A stretch of DNA of 64,000 nucleotides, from contig NZ_MTSB01000013.1 in assembly GCF_002093745.1 (NCBI RefSeq), forward strand, positions 140,271 through 204,270, given 5' to 3'. Both the position numbers and the translations under genes were made by a program. This document shows, piece by piece, positions 27,438-39,969 of the stretch (its first letter is position 1; every line of letters starts with the position of its first letter). The DNA is from Pseudomonas graminis. GTDB taxonomy: Bacteria; Pseudomonadota; Gammaproteobacteria; Pseudomonadales; Pseudomonadaceae. The notes beneath the pieces were generated by a model, which saw only the letters and a list, made by a program, of their open reading frames with translations, made no database searches and had not been told where the DNA came from.

Positions 27438-27625
27438 GCAAGAACGCCTTTCCAAATCGGGCAAATATTCCTTATGCGACGCTTTTTGACAACTAAAATA
27501 TTTTCAACCTGTTTGAGTACTTCTCTCGCTGCATGTTTCACAACACCGCTGCACAGGCACTGAACGATTAAACCCCTCGGCATGCTCACTCAATAACCAA
27601 GTACGCCAGACTATAAAGAAACCTG

Positions 27626-29068
27626 TCAGGGGATGATGAGTTCCACGGTTTGTTTTTCAAGGGCGTATTTGCGAGCCAGAATATTCCCCAGCACCTTTTT
27701 GGCACTGGCTTCGCCATGCACCAGACGGAGCTGCGCGGGCCACTCTTTCATGCCCGTGACAAACTCGACAAGCTCGGCCTGATCAGCATGAGCTGAATAA
27801 CCTTTGGCAGTATGAATGCCGGCACGAATATCAAAACGCTCGCGATCCAGTTCGACATACCCCCCCAGCGGACCGTGCGCCTGAATGGCCGCGCCTGGCG
27901 TCCCCTTGCTCTGGTAACCGACGAACACCACATTATGCCGACGGTCGCCCAGCATGGCTTTCAGGTAATTGACGATCCGGCCTCCTGCACACATACCGTT
28001 GCCGGCAATGACGATAGCGGGACGTGCCGTGCTGGCGAGGTAATTGACGGTGCGCAGGTGCTGTTCATGGGTATCGATACCGATCAACTGGTCGAAGCCC
28101 AGCGGTTTTCTTCCGACGCCAGACCGAAGCCGGGCATCGTCGTCCCAATAGTCTTCAAATGCCTGGTAGACCTTCGTGAAACGACTGGCCAGCGGTGAAT
28201 CGAGAATGATCGGCAACCGCGACCAGTCCCCAGGCAGAACGTCGCCACCGTCAGGGCCTGCAGAACCCTCGTCAGCATGATTCAGCAGCATCTTGCGGCG
28301 CAGAATGTCCTCCAGCTCATAGAGCAATTCCTGGGTGCGACCGATGCTGAACGCCGGAATCAGAACCGTGCCATTGTCTTCCAGCGCCTTGTCTATGATG
28401 CGCTCGAGCCCTTGCTGGCGGGTGCTGCGATCTTCATGGAGACGATCGCCATACGTGCTTTCCAGAACCAGGATGTCCGCGCGCTCGGGAGGCTTTGGCG
28501 CAGGCAGGAATGGCGTATGACTGGCGCCCAGATCTCCGGAAAAAACCACGCGTGTGGAACGCCCCTCCAGCGGGTAATGCAGATCGCATTCCACGTACGC
28601 AGAACCCAGAATGTGCCCCGCCCGCTGCAAGCGAACCTTGCAATGCAGCGATTCGCGGTCGATCAGGCTGAACCAGTTATCGAACGGCAGCGCAATGATC
28701 CGCTTGTTGATGATGTCCAGGTAACGCCCGATCCGTTCGGGATCATGAGCGAAACCGATTTTCAGCATGTCTTCCATGACCAACGGCAGCAGATGAGCAC
28801 TGGGCTCGCTGCACAGTATCGGCCCCTTGTAACCCGATGCCAGCAACTCGGGAATGCGCCCGACATGATCGACGCGTACATGTGTCACCAGAAGCGCCCT
28901 GATGACCTCTGGATCGAATGCAAACGACACTGCCTCACCACGCCCTCCACGCTCCTGAACCGCGCCGCAGTCGATCAACAGACTGCTCGACACATCCATC
29001 CGCAGTTGATGACACGAACCCGTGACCGTATCGATGGCGCCGTGGTGAATGATTTCAGGATAAGACAT
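27626..29068 (-). CDS. Beta-CASP metallo-beta-lactamase RNase-like protein with altered zinc motif
   Basis: The 480-residue protein has a metallo-beta-lactamase domain and a beta-CASP insert, as in RNase J/CPSF73-like exonucleases. The normal zinc motif HxHxDH appears as THVRVDHVG (63-68): the second His is Arg65, codon CGC. Other expected motifs remain: the His of RAGHILGSA, the Asp of FSGDLG, STYGDRLH, IPAFSIGRTQELLYEL, GNGMCAGGR and the His of GYSAHADQ. So only one metal ligand is changed. The ATG at 29068 has AAAGG 8 bases upstream. The gene sits in the small O-antigen locus upstream of the epimerase. A weakened or altered enzyme is likely but not shown. Confidence 0.85.
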   Translation of the reverse strand: MSYPEIIHHGAIDTVTGSCHQLRMDVSSSLLIDCGAVQERGGRGEAVSFAFDPEVIRALLVTHVRVDHVGRIPELLASGYKGPILCSEPSAHLLPLVMEDMLKIGFAHDPERIGRYLDIINKRIIALPFDNWFSLIDRESLHCKVRLQRAGHILGSAYVECDLHYPLEGRSTRVVFSGDLGASHTPFLPAPKPPERADILVLESTYGDRLHEDRSTRQQGLERIIDKALEDNGTVLIPAFSIGRTQELLYELEDILRRKMLLNHADEGSAGPDGGDVLPGDWSRLPIILDSPLASRFTKVYQAFEDYWDDDARLRSGVGRKPLGFDQLIGIDTHEQHLRTVNYLASTARPAIVIAGNGMCAGGRIVNYLKAMLGDRRHNVVFVGYQSKGTPGAAIQAHGPLGGYVELDRERFDIRAGIHTAKGYSAHADQAELVEFVTGMKEWPAQLRLVHGEASAKKVLGNILARKYALEKQTVELIIP

Positions 29069-29484
29069 GCAAGTACCTTTTGTTGCCATCCTGAATCGGG
29101 TGATTGCCACAATCCGGCATCAGGTCTGGACCGTAAATTTCGGCGCATTCTGAACGCGAACAACTTATTTTCAAGACTTGACACAGCGCTGTTACAGCAA
29201 CTGAAATTGTGGCCGAGCATCAATATAACCGGATACGCCTTTAGAACGGGCACCCTGCTTTAGAAAGGGAATATTCCTACACATCACAGTAAAATCTACC
29301 CATCTAACATAGGAATAGACCTACAGTATTATAAGTAAGATTTTGGAATAAACAGGAGACGATATTGTTGGAAAGCAGCCTGACACGAAAGTGCCACATG
29401 CCGTTCTATCGAGAGGAGGAGAAATCGAAAAGATGCAAGATCACGTCGTCAGGTCTGCAACCGACGACGCCTGACCGGCTCGGC
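29069..29484. other. A/T-rich gap upstream of the metallohydrolase
   Basis: No convincing gene lies in these 416 bases. The part 29160-29360 is clearly richer in A and T than its neighbours. Two similar 13-mers, GGAATATTCCTAC (29268-29280) and GGAATAGACCTAC (29312-29324), lie 44 bp apart; this could be a protein-binding pair for the metallohydrolase promoter. In P. aeruginosa this side of the locus carries the O-antigen genes, so the gap may be a deletion scar. That reading is inference. Confidence 0.4.
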
Positions 29485-29727
29485 TCAGATGGAACGAGCG
29501 GAAGACGTACGTTTTTTACGAAAGCTTGCGATCCACGCCAAAAACGGACCGATAAGCATGCCCAAGAGCAGCGCAAGCACCACGGGCAAAGCCAAAGGGA
29601 GCTCGGGCGCCGACCAGCCAAACAGGTTCACGGCAACAGATTGCCGGTTTTCAAGTACAAACACGGTTGTTGCCAAAGCAACGAACAAAACGGCGACGAT
29701 CAAAATGACTCGTTTGAAGATACGCAT
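29485..29727 (-). CDS. lapA: LapA-domain (YciS-like) small inner-membrane protein
   Basis: The 80-residue protein has two hydrophobic segments (6-25 and 43-66) and the LapA pattern MRIFKRVILIVAV, VFVLENRQSVAVNLFGW, LLGMLIG and ASFRKKR. In enterobacteria LapA/YciS works with LapB at the site of lipopolysaccharide export and its quality control. LapB is not in the window. It sits 24 bases after ihfB on the same strand, so it is probably its downstream partner in one transcript. Confidence 0.88.
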   Translation of the reverse strand: MRIFKRVILIVAVLFVALATTVFVLENRQSVAVNLFGWSAPELPLALPVVLALLLGMLIGPFLAWIASFRKKRTSSARSI

Positions 29728-29751
29728 CTGATAACCCTTTGGTGGACGGCT

Positions 29752-30048
29752 TTAAAAGCCCTCTTCTTCGTCTTCGTTAACCCGGTCTCGCAGCTCTTTG
29801 CCCGGCTTGAAATGCGGGACAAACTTGCCGTCAAGGCTGACTGACTGCCCGGTCTTCGGGTTACGCCCTACCCGCGGTGCGCGGTAATGCAGAGAGAAGC
29901 TGCCGAAACCCCGAATCTCGATTCGGTCACCGGTTGCAAGGCACTGAGACATTTGTTCAAGCATGGTCTTGATAGCCAGCTCTACATCCTTGGATGAGAG
30001 CAGCCCTTGATGGGTGACAATTCGTTCGATCAACTCCGACTTCGTCAT
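29752..30048 (-). CDS. ihfB: Integration host factor subunit beta
   Basis: IHF bends DNA as an alpha/beta dimer and serves in recombination, replication and transcription. The 98-residue protein has the HU/IHF fold with [14 protein letters not shown] near residue 44 and the DNA-inserting RVGRNPKTG motif near 60. The final tail NEDEEEGF is acidic. It lies between rpsA and lapA, as in P. aeruginosa (himD). The 306-bp gap to rpsA contains the rpsA terminator at 30312-30339 and no gene; promoter sequences for ihfB are likely there. Confidence 0.96.
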   Translation of the reverse strand: MTKSELIERIVTHQGLLSSKDVELAIKTMLEQMSQCLATGDRIEIRGFGSFSLHYRAPRVGRNPKTGQSVSLDGKFVPHFKPGKELRDRVNEDEEEGF

Positions 30049-30311
30049 ATTTTTCCCTTCTTTTTCAAGCAGCTAGATCAGCGCTCCGAAGGTTTTAGCA
30101 TGACCGGATGAATTTGAACAGCCCATGTATTGACTTATGTTCAGAGGTCCCAACCAGGCACAAAGCGTTTACAGCCATGTTACAGCCAAGAAACGCCTGA
30201 CCCTGCAATGAACTGACAAGGCCTGAGAGGCTGCTGGAGGGGTTTTACAACCAAAGTGGTAGGCGACAAAGCGGCGAGATTGAAGACCGCGAGGCGTGAA
30301 GGACGGGCATA

Positions 30312-30339
30312 AAAAAGGGCGACCGAAGTCGCCCTTTTT
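30312..30339 (-). terminator. Rho-independent terminator of rpsA
   Basis: AAAAAGGGCGAC (30312-30323) pairs perfectly with GTCGCCCTTTTT (30328-30339) around CGAA. On the minus strand the T-run follows the stem, 16 bases past the rpsA stop. Confidence 0.93.
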
Positions 30340-30354
30340 GTGGTCAAGCAGAAC

Positions 30355-32046
30355 TTAGTTCTGTTTTTCCATTTGCGCGCGCAGCAGGTCACCAATGGTG
30401 GTTGGACCAGTGCTTTCAGCAACTTCAGGCTTGCTACGCAGGCTCTGGATTGCTTCTTTCTCGTCTTCAACGTCTTTCGACTTGATGGACAAGCTGATTA
30501 CGCGGCTCTTGCGGTCAACGCTGATGATCTTGGCTTCGATCTCTTCGCCTTCTTTCAGAACGTTACGCGCGTCTTCAACGCGGTCACGGCTGATTTCGGA
30601 GGCTTTGAGGGTCGCTTCGATGTCGTCGGCCAGGGTGATGATGGCGCCTTTGGCGTCAACTTCTTTAACGATACCGCGAACGATAGCGCCCTTGTCATTG
30701 ACAGTGACGTACTCGGAGAACGGATCGCTTTCCAGCTGCTTGATACCCAGCGAGATACGCTCACGCTCAGGATCAACCGACAGGATCACAGTGTCGAGCT
30801 CGTCGCCCTTCTTGAAGCGACGTACGGCTTCTTCGCCCACTTCGTTCCAGGAGATGTCGGACAGGTGAACCAGACCGTCGATGCCGCCGTCCAGACCAAT
30901 GAAGATACCGAAATCGGTGATCGACTTGATGGTGCCGGAGATTTTATCGCCCTTGTTGAACTGGCCAGAGAAATCTTCCCATGGGTTGGATTTGCACTGT
31001 TTGATGCCGAGGGAGATACGACGACGCTCTTCGTCGATGTCCAGAACCATGACTTCCACTTCGTCGCCAACCTGAACGACTTTCGAAGGGTGGATGTTCT
31101 TGTTGGTCCAGTCCATTTCGGAAACGTGTACCAGGCCTTCCACGCCTTCTTCCAGCTCTGCGAAGCAGCCGTAGTCGGTCAAGTTGGTTACACGCGCGGT
31201 GACGCGAGTGCTTTCCGGGTAACGAGCCTTGATAGCGACCCACGGGTCTTCACCCAGTTGCTTCAGACCCAGGGAAACACGATTGCGCTCGCGATCGTAC
31301 TTCAGGACCTTTACATCGATCTCATCGCCAACGTTGACGATTTCCGATGGATGCTTGATACGCTTCCAGGCCATGTCGGTGATGTGCAGCAGGCCATCGA
31401 CGCCACCCAGATCGACGAATGCGCCGTAATCGGTGAGGTTCTTGACGATACCTTTGACTTGCTGGCCTTCCTGCAGGGACTCGAGCAGAGCTTCGCGCTC
31501 GGCACTGTTCTCGGCTTCCAGGACGCTGCGACGGGAAACGACAACGTTGTTGCGCTTCTGGTCCAGCTTGATGACCTTGAACTCGAGCTCTTTGCCTTCC
31601 AGGTGAGTCGTGTCACGCACAGGGCGGACGTCAACCAGAGAACCAGGCAAGAACGCACGGATGCCGTTAACGTCGACAGTGAAGCCGCCTTTAACCTTAC
31701 CGTTGATAACGCCCTTGACCACTTCTTCAGCTGCGAAAGCCGCTTCCAGAACGATCCAGCACTCGGCACGCTTGGCTTTTTCGCGGGACAGCTTGGTTTC
31801 GCCAAAGCCATCTTCGACCGCGTCCAGCGCAACGTGAACTTCATCGCCGATCTTGATGGTCAGCTCGCCAGCGTCGTTGTGGAACTGTTCCAGCGGGATG
31901 AGGCCTTCAGATTTCAGACCGGCGTGAACCGTAACCCAACCAGCCTGGTAGTCGATATCCACGATGATAGCGGTGATGATCGAACCGGCCTGAAGGTTGA
32001 GGGTCTTTAGGCTTTCTTCAAAAAGTTCTGCAAAGCTTTCGCTCAT
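30355..32046 (-). CDS. rpsA: 30S ribosomal protein S1
   Basis: S1 is the ribosome-bound RNA chaperone that recruits mRNAs. The 563-residue protein has six S1/OB-fold repeats; typical pieces are [42 protein letters not shown] and [22 protein letters not shown]. The number and spacing match normal bacterial S1. The order cmk-rpsA-ihfB is the conserved gammaproteobacterial arrangement. Autogenous control by the rpsA leader is known for the family. Nothing in the leader here was decisive. No oddities. Confidence 0.98.
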   Translation of the reverse strand: MSESFAELFEESLKTLNLQAGSIITAIIVDIDYQAGWVTVHAGLKSEGLIPLEQFHNDAGELTIKIGDEVHVALDAVEDGFGETKLSREKAKRAECWIVLEAAFAAEEVVKGVINGKVKGGFTVDVNGIRAFLPGSLVDVRPVRDTTHLEGKELEFKVIKLDQKRNNVVVSRRSVLEAENSAEREALLESLQEGQQVKGIVKNLTDYGAFVDLGGVDGLLHITDMAWKRIKHPSEIVNVGDEIDVKVLKYDRERNRVSLGLKQLGEDPWVAIKARYPESTRVTARVTNLTDYGCFAELEEGVEGLVHVSEMDWTNKNIHPSKVVQVGDEVEVMVLDIDEERRRISLGIKQCKSNPWEDFSGQFNKGDKISGTIKSITDFGIFIGLDGGIDGLVHLSDISWNEVGEEAVRRFKKGDELDTVILSVDPERERISLGIKQLESDPFSEYVTVNDKGAIVRGIVKEVDAKGAIITLADDIEATLKASEISRDRVEDARNVLKEGEEIEAKIISVDRKSRVISLSIKSKDVEDEKEAIQSLRSKPEVAESTGPTTIGDLLRAQMEKQN

Positions 32047-32167
32047 TTTAATTCCTGTTGATCAAGGGCGAAGAATACGCCCATCTGCCACGCTCCAGAC
32101 AACGTGGGTTTCGTTCAAGTAAAAGAAAGCCTGCGGGACTATGACTGGTCTCCCACATGCTTCTTCG

Positions 32168-32857
32168 TCACCCGGCAATATCGCGGAGTGCGATTTCGCT
32201 CAGAATGCGTTCAAGCACCTGCTCGATGGACAACTCGGTGGAATCCAGCTGTATGGCGTCATGCGCCGGCTTCAGCGGTGCTACCGCTCGCTGGGTGTCG
32301 CGCTCGTCGCGCGCACATATCTCATCTAGCAGACTCGACAGACTAACATCATCACCCTTGGCCTTCAACTGCAAGTAACGTCGACGCGCACGTTCCTCGG
32401 CACTCGCGGTGAGGAATACCTTCAGCGGTGCGTCCGGAAACACGACCGTTCCCATGTCGCGACCGTCGGCGACAAGGCCGGGCTCTTCCTGAAAAGCGCG
32501 CTGGCGCAACAGCAGGGCATCGCGTACAGCCGGCAATGAAGCCACTTGCGAAGCGCCGCTGCCGATCAGTTCATTGCGAATGGCCTGAGTGACGTCTTCA
32601 CCCTCAAGGATGATGCGCTGCCCCTGCCCTTCTTTAGTCGCCTCGAACTGAACATCCAGATGAGCGGCAAGGAGCTTGAGTGCTTCCTCGTTGGTCAGGT
32701 CCACACCGTGATTGCGCGCGGCGAAGGCCAGCAAGCGATAAAGGGCACCGGAATCAAGCAGGCACCAACCAAGCTTTCTGGCCAGCAATCCGGCAACGGT
32801 GCCTTTTCCCGAACCGCTAGGTCCGTCGATGGTAATAACCGGGGGTTTGATCTTCAC
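32168..32857 (-). CDS. cmk: Cytidylate kinase
   Basis: CMP/dCMP kinase of the nucleotide salvage pathway, cytosolic. The 229-residue protein has the P-loop [15 protein letters not shown] near residue 10. Gate-like parts are [12 protein letters not shown] near 33, [24 protein letters not shown] near 125 and a lid region [11 protein letters not shown] 32857 is chosen because GAGGA lies 6 bases upstream and because it overlaps the stop of tyrA (GTGA, four bases), pointing to translational coupling; the frame continues to 32899. It is followed by rpsA. Confidence 0.95.
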   Translation of the reverse strand: MKIKPPVITIDGPSGSGKGTVAGLLARKLGWCLLDSGALYRLLAFAARNHGVDLTNEEALKLLAAHLDVQFEATKEGQGQRIILEGEDVTQAIRNELIGSGASQVASLPAVRDALLLRQRAFQEEPGLVADGRDMGTVVFPDAPLKVFLTASAEERARRRYLQLKAKGDDVSLSSLLDEICARDERDTQRAVAPLKPAHDAIQLDSTELSIEQVLERILSEIALRDIAG

Positions 32858-34458
32858 TTTTTGTCCTCTTGCGCTACACGCATGCCGACTTGAGCGCACA
32901 GCGCCAGAAAATGGGGAAACACTGTGGCGGCATCCGCACCGTTCTGAATACGGATGGGCGCCGAAGCCCGCAACGATGCAACACGAAACGCCATGACGAT
33001 ACGCTGATCACCGCGAGCATCAACCTCGCCGCCACCGGGCATACCGCCTTCGATAATAATGCCATCCAGCACCGGCTCGACCTCCAGGCCGAGGGCCAGC
33101 AACCCGTCGGCCATGAGCCTGATGCATTCTGTCTCACCAGCTTGCAGCGCCTGTGCGCCGCGCAGAATGGTACGCCCTTCCGCGCACGCTGCGGCAACCA
33201 TAAGCACAGGAAACGTGTCGATCGCCAGCGGCACCAGCGCTTCCGGCACATCGACACCTTTCAGCCTGGCCGAACGCACATGCAGGTCCGCAACCGTTTC
33301 GCCCGCCAGGACACGAACATTTTGCAGGACGATGTCCCCGCCCATCAGGCGCAGGATATCAATGGCACCCTCACACGCAGCGCTGACGCCGACATCCTCC
33401 AGCAACAAGTCACACCCTTCGCTGATCGACGTGGCGACCAGAAACAGTACCGCGGACGTAACATCGACCGGGCCTTTTATACGGTGACTGACGCCATCCC
33501 CGGACCTGATGCGGACATCCTGCTGATCGCCAGGCACGGTATCTACGCGAGCCCGGTTGGCGAGAATCCTGCCGAAATGCTCGCGAGCCGCACGGGCACG
33601 CGTGAAGACGTCCAGCAACTGCGGACCATCGCCTGCATCCACCGCATCGCGCAGGGCATCAAGGTCACTGCGAAAGGTGTCCAGCGTGCGCAGTACCGCC
33701 TCGCGGTTGGCCATGAAGATGTCATGCCACATGGTCGGATCACTGCCTGCAATCCGTGTGAAGTCACGAAAGCCGCCCGCAGCGTACCTGAATATATCGA
33801 GGTTTTCGTTACGCTTTGCCAGCGACTCCACCAGACCGAACGCCAGCAGGTGCGGGAGATGGCTGGTCGCAGCCAGCACTTCGTCGTGACGCTCGACCTG
33901 CATGTGCTCAACGTCGGCGCCCAGCACGGACCACAACTGATCGACGACGGCCACCGCGTGCGGATCGGTTTCAGCCAACGGGGTCAGAATGACCTTGTGC
34001 CGCCGGAACAAGGCAGCATTGGAGGCTTCGACACCGCTCTGCTCGGACCCGGCTATCGGATGCCCCGGCACAAAGCGCGACGGCATCCGACCGAACGCCT
34101 GGCGCGCAGCGCGGACCACATTGCCCTTGGCGCTGCCGACATCGGTCAGGATGGCGCTGCCCAGGTCCAGTGGCGCGAGCAGTGCGAGCAACTTTTCCAT
34201 CGCCAGAATCGGCACGGCCAGCTGAATCACGTCAGCACCGCAACAGGCCACCGCCAGATCGGCCTCGCAGCGATCTACAACACCCAGTTCGACTGCCAGC
34301 CTGCGCGACTGCGGATCAAGGTCAACGCCGACCACTTCACGGCACAGACCACTCTCGCGCACGCCTTTGGCAAAGGAGCCGCCGATCAACCCGAGACCTA
34401 CCACCACCAGCCGACCGATCACCGGCCGGGCAGGCTGTTCTGAAATCACATCAACCAC
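32854..34458 (-). CDS. tyrA: Prephenate dehydrogenase fused to a truncated, degenerate EPSP synthase domain
   Basis: The 534-residue protein starts with an intact TyrA domain (about 14-305): GLGLIGGSF at 21-29, [11 protein letters not shown] at 132-142 and [10 protein letters not shown] at 197-206. In Pseudomonas this is normally followed by a full EPSP synthase (AroA), giving about 740 residues. Here only the C-terminal half remains (about 328-534). The joint lies at SGDGVSHR (319-326), which resembles the GDKSISHR motif. The next residues, [16 protein letters not shown], align with the mid-domain GDISSSAFFLVA region. The remaining half also lost Lys340 and Arg344 equivalents (KESDR reads GETEC, 441-445) and His385 (DHR reads DQR, 484-486). 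EPSP synthase activity is therefore very unlikely. GTG 34458 has AGGTG about 8 bases upstream. Confidence 0.88.
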   Translation of the reverse strand: MVDVISEQPARPVIGRLVVVGLGLIGGSFAKGVRESGLCREVVGVDLDPQSRRLAVELGVVDRCEADLAVACCGADVIQLAVPILAMEKLLALLAPLDLGSAILTDVGSAKGNVVRAARQAFGRMPSRFVPGHPIAGSEQSGVEASNAALFRRHKVILTPLAETDPHAVAVVDQLWSVLGADVEHMQVERHDEVLAATSHLPHLLAFGLVESLAKRNENLDIFRYAAGGFRDFTRIAGSDPTMWHDIFMANREAVLRTLDTFRSDLDALRDAVDAGDGPQLLDVFTRARAAREHFGRILANRARVDTVPGDQQDVRIRSGDGVSHRIKGPVDVTSAVLFLVATSISEGCDLLLEDVGVSAACEGAIDILRLMGGDIVLQNVRVLAGETVADLHVRSARLKGVDVPEALVPLAIDTFPVLMVAAACAEGRTILRGAQALQAGETECIRLMADGLLALGLEVEPVLDGIIIEGGMPGGGEVDARGDQRIVMAFRVASLRASAPIRIQNGADAATVFPHFLALCAQVGMRVAQEDKK

Positions 34459-34515
34459 GCGAACACACCTGACAGCCCGGCTGGGCAGAAAACGAACGGA
34501 TCATGTGCCACACCC

Positions 34516-35610
34516 TCAAAGCACCGCTTTCGGGTAAGAACCCAGCACCTTCAAGGCCACGGCTTCACTGCTGATTTTCTCCAGCACGGCCTTGACCAGC
34601 GGATCCTGGTGATGCCCTACAAAGTCGATGAAGAACACGTAGGTCCACTTGCCACTGCGCGACGGGCGGGTTTCGATACGGGTCAGGTCCAGACCGCTTT
34701 CGTGGAACGGCACCAGTAATTCATGCAGCGCGCCCGGCTTGTTGCTCATCGAGACAATGATCGAGGTCTTGTCATCGCCGGTAGGCGGGACTTCCTGATT
34801 ACCGATGATGAGGAAGCGCGTGGAGTTGTCCGGGCGGTCTTCGATTTTTTCCGCCAGCCGGGTCAGACCATACAGACCTGCGGCCATGTCGCCGGCGATA
34901 GCCGCCGAGTTCCACTCGCCCTTTACCCGCTTGGCCGCCTCGGCATTGCTGGCAACGGCAACCCGCTCGACGTTCGGATAGTGAGCATCCAGCCATTTGC
35001 GGCACTGGGCCAACGACTGGGCATGGGAGTAGATACGCGAGATGCTTTGCGTCTTGGTGCTCTCGCCCACCAGCAAGTGGTGGTGAATGCGCAGCTCGAC
35101 TTCGCCACAGATGACCATGTCGTGCTCAAGAAAGCTGTCCAGCGTGTGGTTGACTGCGCCTTCGGTGGAGTTTTCCACCGGGACCACGCCAAAATTCACG
35201 GCACCGGCGACCACTTCGCGGAACACTTCGTCGATGGCCGCCATCGGCAGACTGATGACCGCATGCCCGAAGTGCTTCATGGCCGCAGCCTGAGTAAACG
35301 TGCCTTCCGGGCCGAGGTAAGCCACTTTCAGCGGCTGCTCAAGAGCCAGACAGGAAGACATGATCTCGCGGAACAGACGCGCCATTTCCTCGTTGCTCAA
35401 CGGCCCACGGTTACGCTCCATGACGCGTTTGAGGACCGCTGCCTCACGCTCCGGACGATAGAACACCGGCACTTCGCCCTCGGCCAGCGAGGACATTTTC
35501 ACCCTGGCCACTTCCTGGGCGCAGCGGGCACGCTCGCTGATCAGTTCCAGGACCTTTTCATCGAGGCTGTCGATACGGACGCGAAGCGCCTTGAGTTCTT
35601 GCTCGGACAT
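34516..35610 (-). CDS. pheA: P-protein: chorismate mutase/prephenate dehydratase
   Basis: This bifunctional cytosolic enzyme turns chorismate to phenylpyruvate. The 364-residue chain has an AroQ chorismate mutase (1-95, RVRIDSLDEKVLELISERARCAQEVARVK). A dehydratase domain follows (98-275), with VAYLGPEGTFTQAA near 98, VPVENSTEGAVNHTLD near 152 and RFLIIGNQ near 250. A regulatory ACT domain ends the chain (282-364), with SNKPGALHELL and LTRIETRPSR that bind phenylalanine. ATG 35610 overlaps the serC stop by one base (TGATG). In P. aeruginosa hisC2 lies between pheA and tyrA; here only 57 bases separate them. Confidence 0.95.
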   Translation of the reverse strand: MSEQELKALRVRIDSLDEKVLELISERARCAQEVARVKMSSLAEGEVPVFYRPEREAAVLKRVMERNRGPLSNEEMARLFREIMSSCLALEQPLKVAYLGPEGTFTQAAAMKHFGHAVISLPMAAIDEVFREVVAGAVNFGVVPVENSTEGAVNHTLDSFLEHDMVICGEVELRIHHHLLVGESTKTQSISRIYSHAQSLAQCRKWLDAHYPNVERVAVASNAEAAKRVKGEWNSAAIAGDMAAGLYGLTRLAEKIEDRPDNSTRFLIIGNQEVPPTGDDKTSIIVSMSNKPGALHELLVPFHESGLDLTRIETRPSRSGKWTYVFFIDFVGHHQDPLVKAVLEKISSEAVALKVLGSYPKAVL

Positions 35611-36695
35611 CAGCCGTGCTCCTTCTCGAAGTCTTTCATGTAGGCCACCAATGCATTGACCGCATTGATATCGACCGCGTTGTAGATGGAGGCGCGCATG
35701 CCACCGACCGAACGATGGCCTTTCAGGTTGAGCAGGCCATTCGCGTCGGCGCCCGCCAGGAAAGGCTTGTCGAGGCGGTCGTCGGCCAGGCGGAACGGCA
35801 CGTTCATCCACGAACGGTCCGGCTTGTTGATCGGGTTGCTGTACAGCCCGCTGGCGTCGATGAAGTCATACAGCGTGCGCTGCTTGATGTCATTGAGCTT
35901 GCCAATCGCCTCGACGCCGCCCTGCTCCTTCAGCCATTCGAAGACCAGCCCTGACAGGTACCAGGCCAGGGTTGGCGGCGTGTTGTACATCGAGCCGTTG
36001 TCGGCAGCGACCTTGTAGTTGAGCATGGTCGGGCACAACGATCGCGCACGACCCAGCAGGTCCTCGCGAATGATCACGACCACAATACCGCTCGGCCCGA
36101 TGTTTTTCTGGGCACCGGCGTAGATCATGCCGAAGCGTGAAATGTCCACTGGACGCGAGAGGATGTCCGAAGACATGTCGGCGACCAGCGGCACGTCACC
36201 GGTTTCCGGAATCCAGTTGAATTCCAGGCCACCGATGGTCTCGTTCGGCGCGTAGTGAACGTAGGCCGCGTCTTTGGACAGCTTCCATTCGTTCTGGCCG
36301 GGGATGGCGAAGTAATCATAGGCCTTGGCGCTGGCGGCAACGTTGACTGCGCCATAACGCGACGCTTCTTCAATAGCCTTCTGCGACCAGATACCGGTGT
36401 CGATGTAGTCGGCCTTGCCGCCTTCGGGCAGCAGGTTCAAGGCAATCTGTGCGAACTGCTGGCTGGCGCCGCCTTGCAGGAACAACACCTTGTAATTAGA
36501 AGGAATGGACAGCAGGTCGCGCAGATCCTGCTCGGCCTTGGTGGCGATGGAGACGAACTCGTCACTGCGGTGACTCATCTCCATGACAGACAGGCCTTTG
36601 CCGTGCCAGTCGAGGAGCTCCGCCTGGGCACGCAGCAGAACAGCTTCAGGAAGCGCAGCAGGACCTGCGCAGAAGTTAAAGGCTCGCTTGCTCAT
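35610..36695 (-). CDS. serC: Phosphoserine aminotransferase
   Basis: The PLP enzyme makes phosphoserine for serine and also 3-hydroxy-4-phosphothreonine for pyridoxal phosphate. The 361-residue protein begins FNFCAGPAALP, with LFLQGGASQQFA near 76. The PLP lysine is in YAGAQKNIGPSG near 198, and the C-terminal motif GHRSVGGMRASIYNA near 332. The length matches the family. ATG 36695 is used; a GTG or ATG at 36710 is unsupported. Its stop overlaps pheA by one base, so the two are co-translated. Confidence 0.96.
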   Translation of the reverse strand: MSKRAFNFCAGPAALPEAVLLRAQAELLDWHGKGLSVMEMSHRSDEFVSIATKAEQDLRDLLSIPSNYKVLFLQGGASQQFAQIALNLLPEGGKADYIDTGIWSQKAIEEASRYGAVNVAASAKAYDYFAIPGQNEWKLSKDAAYVHYAPNETIGGLEFNWIPETGDVPLVADMSSDILSRPVDISRFGMIYAGAQKNIGPSGIVVVIIREDLLGRARSLCPTMLNYKVAADNGSMYNTPPTLAWYLSGLVFEWLKEQGGVEAIGKLNDIKQRTLYDFIDASGLYSNPINKPDRSWMNVPFRLADDRLDKPFLAGADANGLLNLKGHRSVGGMRASIYNAVDINAVNALVAYMKDFEKEHG

Positions 36696-36879
36696 ATCCA
36701 CTCTCGTCAAATACGTTGGGTCTGTACGCGCTTGTTTCTGGATGCTGCATCACGGGCTGAGCGCCCGTGACAGGAATTCCGATCCGACTCAGGCGGGCCG
36801 AATGCCGCAAGGGCTGGACTTGCCGGCGATGCAGATGCAATCACAGACGAGCCAGCCCTTACCTGATTGACGTTACCAC

Positions 36880-39666
<2,787 letters not shown>

Positions 39667-39969
39667 GAGAAGCCTGATTCCTTTTTCTGGTGAAACCTCG
39701 TAAACCCATTCGGGGTGTACGAAGCTCGCCGCTGCCAGCATTTGCAGGGCAGCGACTTACGACAAATCAACGAGTTATGCCATGAATCTACGCAGCGTGG
39801 GCGACCACTGTCAGTGTCCCCGGAAACCGCCGGATGTTACCACAATCGCCGAGGCGCTCACATCCTTTGCAGGCGCTGAAAGCGAGCCACCGACGCATAA
39901 GTCGCCTGAGAGACGCTTACAGGCCCGCGCAGCCGCTTTGGCCACACGGCGGCGCACACGGTGCGTTGA

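Noticed and set aside
29365..29844. 159-codon plus-strand frame near lapA
   Set aside because: It runs antisense through lapA and part of ihfB, whose products are clearly recognisable on the other strand.
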